Shown in pieces: positions 7,275 to 14,651 of a stretch of 64,000 bases of DNA. The notes below the pieces were generated by a model. It was not told the DNA's origin, ran no database searches, and saw only the letters and a list, made by a program, of their open reading frames with translations. Positions within the stretch are counted from its first letter, which is position 1, and every line of letters starts with the position of its first letter. The DNA comes from an uncultured Eubacteriales bacterium. GTDB lineage: Bacteria; Bacillota; Clostridia; Christensenellales; UBA1242. The position numbers were made by a program, and so were the translations under genes. Where the stretch lies: NCBI GenBank assembly GCA_900551855.1, contig URXM01000002.1:1-64000 (forward strand), read 5' to 3'.

Positions 7275-7302
7275 CGAGCACACCTATCACCACCAAAAAC
7301 AA
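7275..7302 (+). repeat. Direct repeat, right copy of the tRNA-Met 3' end
   Basis: Matches 6292-6319 at 27 of 28 positions; only the tRNA's last ~20 nt are present, so it is not a second tRNA gene. A perfect terminator follows 5 nt later. Confidence 0.75.
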
Positions 7303-7305
7303 GAT

Positions 7306-7334
7306 TGAAAGAGCCATTATTGGCTCTTTTTTAT
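7306..7334 (+). terminator. Terminator, probably the original one of tRNA-Met
   Basis: Stem AAAGAGCCA/TGGCTCTTT (7308-7316, 7321-7329) with a TTAT loop and a T tract. It lies directly after the repeated tRNA end at 7281-7302. Confidence 0.85.
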
Positions 7335-7354
7335 ATAATAAATTTGTTTTTAAT

Positions 7355-7400
7355 AAAAAAGGATAAAGAAATATTTAATTTTTCTTTATCCTTTTATTTT
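7355..7400. terminator. Long bidirectional terminator after the VirB6-like gene
   Basis: A perfect 15-bp stem (7357-7371 with 7381-7395), a 9-nt loop, and A and T tracts on either side. It ends the minus-strand VirB6-like gene and also blocks read-through from the tRNA side. Confidence 0.85.
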
Positions 7401-7422
7401 AAATTGTTGAGCAAAATCTAAA

Positions 7423-9864
7423 TTATAAGTGAGTTGCTCCAGCTCTAGCCCTATTTTCAATCATTCGTCTTTCTGCAGCATTTGGATTTCTACCATGAGT
7501 AGTAACAAATTCTTGTGTCAACATGTTTACCCTAGCTCTATAAGAACGTGTATTGGCATTATTCCCTGCTTGAACATTGTTGTTAATAGTTTCCAGACCT
7601 TGTCTAACTTCTGCTCTGCCAGATGCAATATTATCTCTAATTGCATTTGTATTTTCAGCAGTTTGTCTTTGATAATCAGCTTTTGGCCAAAACGATTTTT
7701 CTCTAAATGTACTATAGAATTTATTTCCATCCATAACACTATGAGTATTTCTAAATGGAGAGAATACTAAGTTGCCAAGTCCTGTCAATCCACTTCTATT
7801 TCTTTGATATCTAGTATGATCGTCTGCTCTCAAAGTAGCTGCCGTTCTCCTATTTGTATTTTGAGTTCTCAAATAAGCAGCAAGTCTTCTTCCTCCAGCT
7901 GAGCCGCTATATGTAGTCTCCATATCATTGAAGTGTCCATTTCTTGCTCCAAATTCATTTCTCATTCTATGAGCATCAACTGTACCATGAGGTCCAACCC
8001 TTTGTTGTTCTTCTCTAACTGTTCTCCACAAATTATTGGCTTCTCTTCTTGTTCCACCATTGTTTATATAATCAGCTATAAACCTATTTCTATCAATATT
8101 ATTTGCCCTTCTACCGTCTAATCCAGCAAGAGCATCTCTTTGTCTTTGATATCTTCTAACATCTGCTATATTTTCTCTAGCAACCCTTTCCTGCCCTCTT
8201 CTACCAATAAAATGTGTATTGCCAGTAAACGGATTCCTAATATTTATACCAATTCCTTCTCCATGTCTAGCTTCCTGTATTCTGTTTCCAATTGCTGCGG
8301 CACCTCTATACATATTAACAGGTGCTCTCGCAACTCCTGATACTGCACCAACAGTCATCTTGGTAGCTTTACCAGCAACAGATCCAACTTCTTCAGCAAT
8401 TTTTCCTCCAGCTTCATTTGCATCTGCTCCGCCAATCAATCCAGAAAGCGTTGCAATAAGTGATTTAATAGTTATCAATCCAACTATAATAACCAATGTT
8501 TGTGCAAAATAGTCTGCAATTGCTATATTAAAGAAGTCAATTTCATTGATGTAAGGCAAAATCAAGAACATAATATTCATACCAAGAACTGCACCATATG
8601 CCATAAGCACTTGTTTCATGAAGTTCTCTCTCCAACTGCCACCAGCCTTACCACCATCAAGTGGAGCAAGTCCAAACAATGGAGGAGCAACCAAGAACAA
8701 TGCGATGCACATAAACAATCTGGCCATAAGCCCCATAATTATATTTATAAACAAAGTAGCACAAACAAGACAAGCCGCAAATCCTACTATAAAATTGAAA
8801 CTCCACAAATCATAATAATACCAAACTAAACCTATATTGAATTTAGAAAAGGCACTTGCGTTTTGAGTTAAGAAATTTGTAAAGTACTTAAAACTAGTCC
8901 AAACTCCATTAGAATCAGAAGAATCCGTTATGTATTTTAGATCCATCGTATAATTTAGGTGCAAATTGCAAGCAAAAGCAGTGTCTATCATATCTGCTCC
9001 CAACTCTGCATCATTTGCAATTGCAGCATTAGCAAACAATTCTTTTTCACCAAATCCAGATAGTGCAGACATTGGAGTTCCAGTACGAACACGATTTGCG
9101 TTATATGCGGCAACTTTGAATAATGAACCAGAGAATGTTTGATTGCTAGATCCTACTAAAGCTAATTCTTTTGCATCCGCATACAACCAAGTTGCGTCTG
9201 CATTGGAACCATAAGCTATTGCTCCTCCAAAACCAAAGATATCATAATAAATATAAGTTTTATTTTTCTGATTAGATTCTTCCAAACCAGTTGCCGTTTT
9301 TGATGTATCAACTTGTCTTAACAATTCAACCCTATCTCCATACATTGAAACAACATTTCCGCTTGTTATAGAAGTCATAGAATCCAATGCAGTCAAAATT
9401 GCTTGAGAGAGATAAAGTCCTAAAACAACAATAATTGGAACAGCAACCATATTTAAAACTGCCTTACCTGCAGTAAAGACATATTGCATAGGTCCTTTCG
9501 CTGCCTTGTCATCATAACTGTAATGACTTTTTACTATTGCAATGATTGTGCTTGCAAAACAAATAATAATACCAAACACAATAAAAGACCAAAAAACAGT
9601 AGAAAGAGCTGAGTATTCAAAACCATTTGGATTGATTCCCAAGATTCCAGTAATGAAATTTGTAACTAAATCACCTGAAACGGCTTCACCATCTACATAA
9701 TAAACATCCAAGCCAGCCAATTTTCGGAAGAAAAGTTGCAAAACATCAATTACGCAAGCAAGTGATGCGTACAACAAATACACGACTTTTGGAATTAAGT
9801 CAAATAAGGATTTAAAAAAGTCTCCAACCCAGTCAAAGATTCCCAACAACATAGAAGTTGCCAA
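7423..9864 (-). CDS. Orphan VirB6/TrbL-like polytopic membrane protein (~813 aa)
   Basis: About seven membrane segments are visible: three in the first ~155 residues, a ~200-residue Tyr/Asn/Ala-rich loop, then four more between about 350 and 480. They include the family-like stretches LFMCIALFLVAPPLFGL and AYGAVLGMNIMFLILPYI. The last ~330 residues are hydrophilic and rich in Arg, Asn and Gln. This layout matches TrbL/VirB6-type channel components of type IV secretion systems in Gram-positive conjugative elements (the Mbov_0396-like group). No ATPase, coupling protein, relaxase or other transfer gene is in the window. Start: only TTG codons fit the AGGAGG at 9873-9878. The TTG at 9864 has 7-nt spacing; TTG 9870 is too close and ATG 9852 too far. 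It has its own promoter and terminator. Assignment is by topology and short motifs, not by search. Confidence 0.75.
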   Translation of the reverse strand: MATSMLLGIFDWVGDFFKSLFDLIPKVVYLLYASLACVIDVLQLFFRKLAGLDVYYVDGEAVSGDLVTNFITGILGINPNGFEYSALSTVFWSFIVFGIIICFASTIIAIVKSHYSYDDKAAKGPMQYVFTAGKAVLNMVAVPIIVVLGLYLSQAILTALDSMTSITSGNVVSMYGDRVELLRQVDTSKTATGLEESNQKNKTYIYYDIFGFGGAIAYGSNADATWLYADAKELALVGSSNQTFSGSLFKVAAYNANRVRTGTPMSALSGFGEKELFANAAIANDAELGADMIDTAFACNLHLNYTMDLKYITDSSDSNGVWTSFKYFTNFLTQNASAFSKFNIGLVWYYYDLWSFNFIVGFAACLVCATLFINIIMGLMARLFMCIALFLVAPPLFGLAPLDGGKAGGSWRENFMKQVLMAYGAVLGMNIMFLILPYINEIDFFNIAIADYFAQTLVIIVGLITIKSLIATLSGLIGGADANEAGGKIAEEVGSVAGKATKMTVGAVSGVARAPVNMYRGAAAIGNRIQEARHGEGIGINIRNPFTGNTHFIGRRGQERVARENIADVRRYQRQRDALAGLDGRRANNIDRNRFIADYINNGGTRREANNLWRTVREEQQRVGPHGTVDAHRMRNEFGARNGHFNDMETTYSGSAGGRRLAAYLRTQNTNRRTAATLRADDHTRYQRNRSGLTGLGNLVFSPFRNTHSVMDGNKFYSTFREKSFWPKADYQRQTAENTNAIRDNIASGRAEVRQGLETINNNVQAGNNANTRSYRARVNMLTQEFVTTHGRNPNAAERRMIENRARAGATHL

Positions 9865-9899
9865 AGCCAAGTCCTCCTCTTCCTTTATTTATTTTTATC

Positions 9900-9928
9900 A
9901 TTATAACAAATAAAAATACAATTTACAA
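9900..9928 (-). promoter_or_regulatory. Promoter of the VirB6-like gene
   Basis: Minus-strand TTGTAA (9923-9928), a 17-nt spacer and TATAAT (9900-9905), with AGGAGG close downstream. Confidence 0.65.
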
Positions 9929-10023
9929 CAATTTTCTTAAAAATATACAAAATTTTGTAATAATTAAATAAGAAAAATGCCTATTTATGTAGCACTTTTC
10001 AAGGCAAATCAGCAAATTATTAT

Positions 10024-10052
10024 TTGTATTTTTTTAAGAAAACATTTATAAT
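10024..10052 (+). promoter_or_regulatory. Promoter at uvrC, implying a leaderless transcript
   Basis: TTGTAT (10024-10029), a 17-nt spacer and TATAAT (10047-10052). The ATG begins 7 nt after the -10 box, at the expected transcription start. Confidence 0.55.
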
Positions 10053-10058
10053 ATTTTT

Positions 10059-11894
10059 ATGAATGAAAAGATAAAGCAAAAACTTAAAACATTAACCACC
10101 CGTCCAGGTGTCTATATAATGAGAAACAAAGACGGAGAAATAATTTATATTGGCAAGGCAAAAAACTTAAAAAATCGTGTCAGCCAATATTTTCGAAATT
10201 CTCCAAAACCAAGCAAAGTTCAAGCAATGGTCAACAATGTTGATGATTTTGATTATTTTATCGCCGTGTCAGAACTTGACGCCCTCGGACTTGAGAGCAA
10301 TTTAATTCACAAATATCAACCTTTTTATAATATTTTGCTAAAAGATGGAAAAGCGTTTCCATATATTAAAATCGATTTAAAGGAAGAATTTCCAAGACTT
10401 GAAATTGTCAGAAAAGTCAAGAAAAAAGATGGAGAAAAATATTTTGGCCCATATATTGCAGGAATTGATCCAAGAGAAATTTTAAAGACAATAAATATGG
10501 CATTTAAAATAAGAACCTGCAAACTGAAAATCAATTCTAAAAATCCAGCAAAAAGAGAATGTTTGAACTATTCTTTGGGATTATGTTTAGCTCCTTGTAC
10601 TGGCAGAACAACAAAAGAAGAATATGGCGAAGAAATAAAAAAAGTTATTCGTTTCTTGAATGGAAATGATGATGAAATAGAGAAAATTCTTAAAGAAAAA
10701 ATGGAAATTGCCTCAAACCTGCAAAATTTTGAAAGAGCAATAGAGTTGAGAGAAAGTCTTAAAATGGTGGAAAAATTAAAGCAAAAAGTCGTTGCAAATC
10801 TTACAAAAGATGTAAACAAAGATATTTTTGCATATCACACCGATGGAATAAGTGGCGTAATCAATGTTATGGTGATCAGAGGCGGAAAGATATTGGGTAT
10901 CGTCAATTTCGAACAAAGCGATGCCGAACTTGAAGAGTCAGAAACATTGTTCAACTTTATTTGTCAATATTATGGGAATATGTTGGTTCCAAATGAGATA
11001 ATAGTAAGCCACCCAATAAATGAAGAACTATTGAAAAGCTTTGTTGAAAAAAATGTAAAAATTATTTCCAATCCTCATGGAACAAATTTAACACTTCTCA
11101 AAATGGCGAAAGAAAACGCTGTGGAATATCTAGAAAAGAAAATGGCAAAAGAAAAAATAGCCTACAACAGCAGTATAGGTGCAATGAAAATGCTTCAAGA
11201 AAAATTGTCATTGAAAAATTTGCCAAAAAGAATTGAATGTTATGATATTTCTCACATAAGCGGGACAAACAAAGTCGCATCAATGGTTGTCTTTGTAAAT
11301 GGCGTTGCAGAGAAGAAAGAATATAGAAAATTTAAAATCAAAACTGTTGAAGGCAATGATGATTTTGCTTCTTTAAAAGAAACCTTAACCCGCAGGCTTC
11401 AAAGATATAATGATCAAAATGGAGAAAGTTTCAAAGAAAAACCAGATCTTCTTGTTATAGATGGTGGTAAAGGACAACTATCTTCTTGTTATGAGATATT
11501 AAAAGATTTCAACCTGGAAAATCAAATTGACATAATCGCACTTGCAAAAAAATTGGAAGAAGTTTACACCACAAAAGACAACAATGCTGTCATACTTAAA
11601 TATGGTAGTGCAGAACTTAAACTTTTGCAAAGAGTGAGAGATGAAGCTCATAGATTTGCCATTACCTTCCATAGACAATTAAGAACAAAAGCTCAAACAC
11701 ATATTGATCTTGAAGATATAAAAGGTTTAGGAAAGGTAAAAATCAACGCTCTTTTGAAAGCTTTTGGAACTTCCGAAAATATAAAAAATGCCAGCATCGA
11801 AGAATTATGTTTGGTTAAAGGAATACACGAATCACTAGCTCACGACATAAAAAATTATTTTAATAACAAAGATAAAGAAAAAGAAGAGAGATAA
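10059..11894 (+). CDS. uvrC: UvrC, excinuclease ABC subunit C
   Basis: Makes the two incisions of nucleotide excision repair after UvrA and UvrB have found the lesion. All expected parts are present in 611 aa. The GIY-YIG nuclease is at about 13-92 (G17-V-Y19, Y30-I-G32, R40). Four Cys at about 150-182 (ending LGLCLAPC) correspond to the reported UvrC Fe-S site. The UvrB-binding UVR motif is at about 200-240. The RNase-H-like second nuclease has its Asp in CYDISH and in LLVIDGGKGQL. Helix-hairpin-helix motifs lie at about 550-605 (GLGKVKINALLKAFG). The start aligns with the start of the Bacillus protein. No Shine-Dalgarno is visible, and the -10 box is so close that the mRNA may be leaderless. 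The stop codon lies in the loop of the terminator. Confidence 0.98.
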   Translation: MNEKIKQKLKTLTTRPGVYIMRNKDGEIIYIGKAKNLKNRVSQYFRNSPKPSKVQAMVNNVDDFDYFIAVSELDALGLESNLIHKYQPFYNILLKDGKAFPYIKIDLKEEFPRLEIVRKVKKKDGEKYFGPYIAGIDPREILKTINMAFKIRTCKLKINSKNPAKRECLNYSLGLCLAPCTGRTTKEEYGEEIKKVIRFLNGNDDEIEKILKEKMEIASNLQNFERAIELRESLKMVEKLKQKVVANLTKDVNKDIFAYHTDGISGVINVMVIRGGKILGIVNFEQSDAELEESETLFNFICQYYGNMLVPNEIIVSHPINEELLKSFVEKNVKIISNPHGTNLTLLKMAKENAVEYLEKKMAKEKIAYNSSIGAMKMLQEKLSLKNLPKRIECYDISHISGTNKVASMVVFVNGVAEKKEYRKFKIKTVEGNDDFASLKETLTRRLQRYNDQNGESFKEKPDLLVIDGGKGQLSSCYEILKDFNLENQIDIIALAKKLEEVYTTKDNNAVILKYGSAELKLLQRVRDEAHRFAITFHRQLRTKAQTHIDLEDIKGLGKVKINALLKAFGTSENIKNASIEELCLVKGIHESLAHDIKNYFNNKDKEKEER

Positions 11895-11907
11895 TTCTCT
11901 CTTTTTT
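11882..11907 (+). terminator. uvrC terminator overlapping its stop codon
   Basis: Stem AAGAGAGA-type/TCTCTCTT around the loop TAAT (11892-11895), then a T tract; the stop TAA (11892-11894) is in the loop. Confidence 0.75.
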
Positions 11908-11926
11908 ATTTAATTGATAAAAAATA

Positions 11927-11955
11927 TTTACTTTTTTGATTTTTTTTGTTATAAT
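11927..11955 (+). promoter_or_regulatory. Promoter of tRNA-Arg
   Basis: TTTACT (11927-11932), a 17-nt spacer and TATAAT (11950-11955), 31 nt before the tRNA. Confidence 0.65.
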
Positions 11956-11985
11956 AGCAAAGCATCAAAACAAAATAATAAATTT

Positions 11986-12062
11986 GCGCCCGTAGCTCAG
12001 CTGGATAGAGCGTTCGTCTACGGAACGAAAGGTCTTGGGTTCGAATCCCCACGGGCGCACCA
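11986..12062 (+). tRNA. tRNA-Arg (anticodon ACG), CCA encoded
   Basis: Acceptor GCGCCCG/CGGGCGC, D arm GCTC/GAGC, anticodon stem TTCGT/ACGAA with loop CTACGGA (anticodon ACG, read as ICG after editing), T arm TTGGG/CCCCA with TTCGAAT, then ACCA. It decodes CGN-type Arg codons. Confidence 0.96.
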
Positions 12063-12066
12063 TAAG

Positions 12067-12091
12067 AACAGCACATTAGTGTTGTTTTTTT
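12067..12091 (+). terminator. Terminator of tRNA-Arg
   Basis: AACAGCAC/GTGTTGTT stem with one G-T pair, ATTA loop, T tract. Confidence 0.75.
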
Positions 12092-12094
12092 ATA

Positions 12095-12126
12095 AAAAAA
12101 ACTCTATCTTTGTGATAGAGTTTTTT
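12095..12126. terminator. Bidirectional terminator after the acetyltransferase gene
   Basis: AAACTCTATC/GATAGAGTTT stem (12099-12108, 12114-12123), 5-nt loop, A tract and T tract on opposite sides. Confidence 0.8.
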
Positions 12127-12156
12127 GCTAATTTAAAGATTTTTCATTCTAAAATA

Positions 12157-12753
12157 TTAGCCGCATTGAACATTCAATTCTTTAAGCATTGAGAGTTTTT
12201 TCTTTTGTCCTGCAAATTTAAATCTTGGTTTTAAAATAGAGTATTGTGTTTTGTCATCAATAACTTCTGACAAACTTCTAGCTCTTTTATACTTTTTCAA
12301 GTGAGTTTTAATCATAATATTTTTTAAACGAATGTAATTTGTAATTTGATTATACCCCAACTTCTTATACCAATCACCCAAATAGGTATTTGTATTGGCA
12401 TCTAATGAAATTTGTTTAACTCCTTCTTCTTTCATATTGTGTTCAAAGTATTTTAAAACTTGAGTTGCCAAGCCATTTTGTGTAAATTTACTGTTGATTT
12501 TTATACGAATCAAATCGGCAAATTTCATGTTTCCTTTTTCTTTGATATCAAAGACAAGTTTTCCAGCTTCTTCCAAATTGTCAGCTTTAAGAACACTTAA
12601 AACACCTTCTCTTTCGAGACCGTTTACCAAGTAAAAGACTTCTCCACTTTTGTTTTGAACTATACCAAGATTATTAGGACCAACTTTTTTTCTCAATTTT
12701 GCAATATTGTTAATCAATGCTTTTGCAGTTTCTTTATCGGTAATAGTTTTCAT
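12157..12753 (-). CDS. GNAT-family acetyltransferase (198 aa)
   Basis: The region around residues 85-145 has the GNAT pattern: a beta strand (LIRIKINSKF), an acetyl-CoA loop QNGLATQVLKYFE in the place of the usual Q/R-x-x-G-x-G/A motif, then ISLDANTNTYLGDWYKKLGY, the typical strand, helix and KLGY end of the fold. The C-terminal ~55 residues are basic. The substrate is unknown. The frame can be extended to a GTG at 12798, but that would overlap the -10 box, so I take the ATG at 12753. An AAAGGAG lies 17 nt upstream, farther than usual. Single-gene unit. Confidence 0.75.
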   Translation of the reverse strand: MKTITDKETAKALINNIAKLRKKVGPNNLGIVQNKSGEVFYLVNGLEREGVLSVLKADNLEEAGKLVFDIKEKGNMKFADLIRIKINSKFTQNGLATQVLKYFEHNMKEEGVKQISLDANTNTYLGDWYKKLGYNQITNYIRLKNIMIKTHLKKYKRARSLSEVIDDKTQYSILKPRFKFAGQKKKLSMLKELNVQCG

Positions 12754-12786
12754 AAAATTTAAAAATTCATCTCCTTTTACGCAAAC

Positions 12787-12815
12787 ATTATAGCACACTC
12801 AAACAAAATTTGCAA
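12787..12815 (-). promoter_or_regulatory. Promoter of the acetyltransferase gene
   Basis: Minus-strand TTGCAA (12810-12815), a 17-nt spacer and TATAAT (12787-12792). It rules out the upstream GTG start. Confidence 0.65.
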
Positions 12816-12833
12816 TACACATCTAGAAAGATA

Positions 12834-12863
12834 ATAAAAAAGACAGTTTTACACTGCCTTTTA
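12834..12863 (-). terminator. Terminator of the sufC-sufB/D operon
   Basis: Read on the minus strand: AAAGGCAGT/ACTGTCTTT stem (one G-T pair), 5-nt loop, T tract. The stem starts at the stop codon. Confidence 0.75.
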
Positions 12864-13787
12864 TTTTAAAAATCCTTTAATAATTTGAGCTTGAGCTTCT
12901 TCTTCTGAAAGTCCTAAAGTTTGAAGTTTTACAATTTGTTCGCCAGCAATTTTTCCAATAGCAGCTTCATGTATAAGTGTAGCGTTGACATTTTGAGCCA
13001 AAATTTTTGGAACACTCTCAATTTGTGCATTGTCGAGAATGATTCCATCACATTCAACATGTCCAAAGCACTCATTCTGTCCCTTAAGATTTGAAACGAA
13101 TTTCTGTTTTGACTTGTCTTTTGCAACACTTCTGCTGATGACATCAACACTTGAATTTTTGCCTTTCAAAACAACATTAAACACTGTCTTTGCTACTTGT
13201 TTTTCACTTGTCAAAATCTTTTCTTTGATCACTAATTTGGTATTGTCATCAAGATAAGCATTTGTTTTTCTATCAGAATATGAAACACCACCAAGTTGAA
13301 TTGTTTCCATTTCGAATTCGCTTCCAGATTTCATATAAATTTCTGTTGTTGGGTTCAAAATTTTTTCACCTTGGTTGTTTCCTATTCCCAAGTGTTTTTC
13401 AATATACTTAACTTTGCAATCTTCTTCCAAGTGGAAAGTATGAATTCCATCATGTTCACTTTTTTGATTTGTAGGATTGTGAATTCCACAGCCAGCGACA
13501 ATAAAAACTTCGGCACCTTTCCCAATGTAAAAATCGTTGTAAACCAAATCGTTGAAATTCCCAAGTGTGACAATAACAGGAATATGAACACTTCTGTTTT
13601 TAACCCCTGGTTTTACAAAAATATCAATCCCACTTTTATCTTTTTTAGGCACGATAGAAACTTCATCGTCAGATTTTCTTTCAATGCTTTGCCCATTTTT
13701 TCTTATATTGAAACTACCTTGAGGGACAGAGTGCATATCAGCCACTTCCTTCAATAATTCTTTATCAATATCTGTAAGTTTAATCAT
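12861..13787 (-). CDS. SufB/SufD-family Fe-S scaffold protein (308 aa)
   Basis: Short SufB/D core protein. The middle and end show the family's right-handed beta-helix repeats (for example YNDFYIGKGAEVFIVAGCGIH, HDGIHTFHLEEDCKVKYIEKH) and the C-terminal block with ILAQNVNATLIHEAAIGKI followed by GLSEEEAQAQIIKGFL. It should form a complex with the adjacent SufC ATPase and assemble or pass on Fe-S clusters. At ~308 aa it is shorter than classical SufB (~465) and SufD (~430). No sufS, sufU or second scaffold gene lies nearby, so it resembles the reported minimal two-gene SUF-like systems of anaerobes. It overlaps sufC by 8 nt and shares its promoter. Confidence 0.9.
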   Translation of the reverse strand: MIKLTDIDKELLKEVADMHSVPQGSFNIRKNGQSIERKSDDEVSIVPKKDKSGIDIFVKPGVKNRSVHIPVIVTLGNFNDLVYNDFYIGKGAEVFIVAGCGIHNPTNQKSEHDGIHTFHLEEDCKVKYIEKHLGIGNNQGEKILNPTTEIYMKSGSEFEMETIQLGGVSYSDRKTNAYLDDNTKLVIKEKILTSEKQVAKTVFNVVLKGKNSSVDVISRSVAKDKSKQKFVSNLKGQNECFGHVECDGIILDNAQIESVPKILAQNVNATLIHEAAIGKIAGEQIVKLQTLGLSEEEAQAQIIKGFLK

Positions 13788-14502
13788 TGATTAGCCCTCC
13801 CAATTTTCTGCATTTAGGACTGTTTAGAAGTGGAAGCATATCTTTTTTCTTGCCAATAACAGCATCTTTTGTGCTATCTAGCAACAAGATATAATCAGCA
13901 TTGTCGATCAACTTCTTTTGATGACTTACAATAATAACAGTTTTGTGTTTAAGTTCTTTAAAAATTTCAACAAGACTGTCAAAACTCCAAAGATCAATCC
14001 CAGCTTCTGGTTCGTCAAACAACATAACATTTCCACCTTTTGCAAGAGCAATAGCAAGTTCTATTCTTTTAAGTTCTCCACCAGAAAGCCTGTCATCAAG
14101 TTCTCTGTCAATATAATCTTTTGCACACAGTCCAACTTTTGCAAGATATTCACAAGCATCAGGGATTTTTGTATTACTCTTGCTTGCCAAATTGAGTAAA
14201 TCTCTCACTGTCAAACCTTTAAATTTTACAGGAAGTTGAAAAGCCATTGAAATCCCCAAATTTGCTCTTTCATTGATAGACAAAGGATTTAAAACCTTAT
14301 CTCCATACAAAATTTCACCACTTGTAGGTTTGATGATGCCCATAATCAATTTGATTAAAGTGGACTTGCCACTTCCGTTGTGCCCAGTGATAATGGTAAC
14401 TTTGTTTTCAGGAATATCTAAACTTAAATTATTAAGGATATATTTTTCTTTGCCAGATTCTTTATCAAAAACTTTGTAACTGACATTTTTTAGTTTTATC
14501 AT
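13780..14502 (-). CDS. sufC: SufC-type ABC ATPase of Fe-S assembly
   Basis: A 240-aa cytoplasmic ABC ATPase. Walker A is GHNGSGKST (about 40-48), the signature LSGGELKRIELA, Walker B VMLFDEPEAGIDLWSFD, and the switch His is in VIIVSHQ. The EPEAGIDLW version of the D-loop region and the ELKRIE signature are typical of SufC rather than of importers. ATP hydrolysis drives the conformational change of its SufB/D partner. It has AAAGGAG before its ATG, a TGGACA-17-TATAAT promoter, and overlaps the partner gene by 8 nt. Confidence 0.93.
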   Translation of the reverse strand: MIKLKNVSYKVFDKESGKEKYILNNLSLDIPENKVTIITGHNGSGKSTLIKLIMGIIKPTSGEILYGDKVLNPLSINERANLGISMAFQLPVKFKGLTVRDLLNLASKSNTKIPDACEYLAKVGLCAKDYIDRELDDRLSGGELKRIELAIALAKGGNVMLFDEPEAGIDLWSFDSLVEIFKELKHKTVIIVSHQKKLIDNADYILLLDSTKDAVIGKKKDMLPLLNSPKCRKLGGLIND

Positions 14503-14528
14503 TATTACTCCTTTTAAAACACAATGAT

Positions 14529-14557
14529 ATTATAAACATTTTAAGTTGATTTGTCCA
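14529..14557 (-). promoter_or_regulatory. Promoter of sufC operon with repeated TTTGTCCA
   Basis: Minus-strand TGGACA (14552-14557), a 17-nt spacer and TATAAT (14529-14534). TTTGTCCA occurs at 14550-14557, over the -35 box, and again at 14571-14578, 21 bp away, next to the -10 box of the divergent gene. Confidence 0.6.
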
Positions 14558-14580
14558 TAATTTAATCATTTTTGTCCAAG

Positions 14581-14586
14581 TATAAT
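14581..14586 (+). promoter_or_regulatory. -10 box of the inositol-phosphatase-family gene
   Basis: TATAAT; no good -35 box at normal distance, so the promoter may need an activator or is weak. Confidence 0.4.
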
Positions 14587-14651
14587 ACTATAAAGCAATC
14601 AATTTCTTCAAATGTTTGACTAAATTTTTTGAAAGTGTTTTAATTGTTGTT

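Larger units (their letters stand above)
6313..7302 (+). mobile_element. Probable ~1 kb inserted element or remnant at tRNA-Met
   Basis: This segment lies between the two copies of the tRNA-end repeat and separates tRNA-Met from a terminator (7308-7332) that sits just where a tRNA terminator should. It is visibly more AT-rich than its neighbours. 6313-6516 has no gene that I can see. 6517-6545 is a consensus promoter, 6546-6750 a structured leader, 6751-6996 an 81-aa gene, and 6997-7274 non-coding AT-rich DNA with an 11-bp direct repeat (7149-7159, 7166-7176). No integrase is present, so it would be a remnant, a satellite, or a cassette mobilised by an enzyme encoded elsewhere. Confidence 0.6.

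Noticed and set aside
7275..7302. A second tRNA-Met gene at the right repeat
   Set aside because: Only the last ~20 nt of the tRNA plus 7 flanking nt are present; there is no D arm or anticodon arm before it.
12754..12798. Upstream GTG start of the acetyltransferase
   Set aside because: It lies upstream of the expected transcription start of the TTGCAA/TATAAT promoter.
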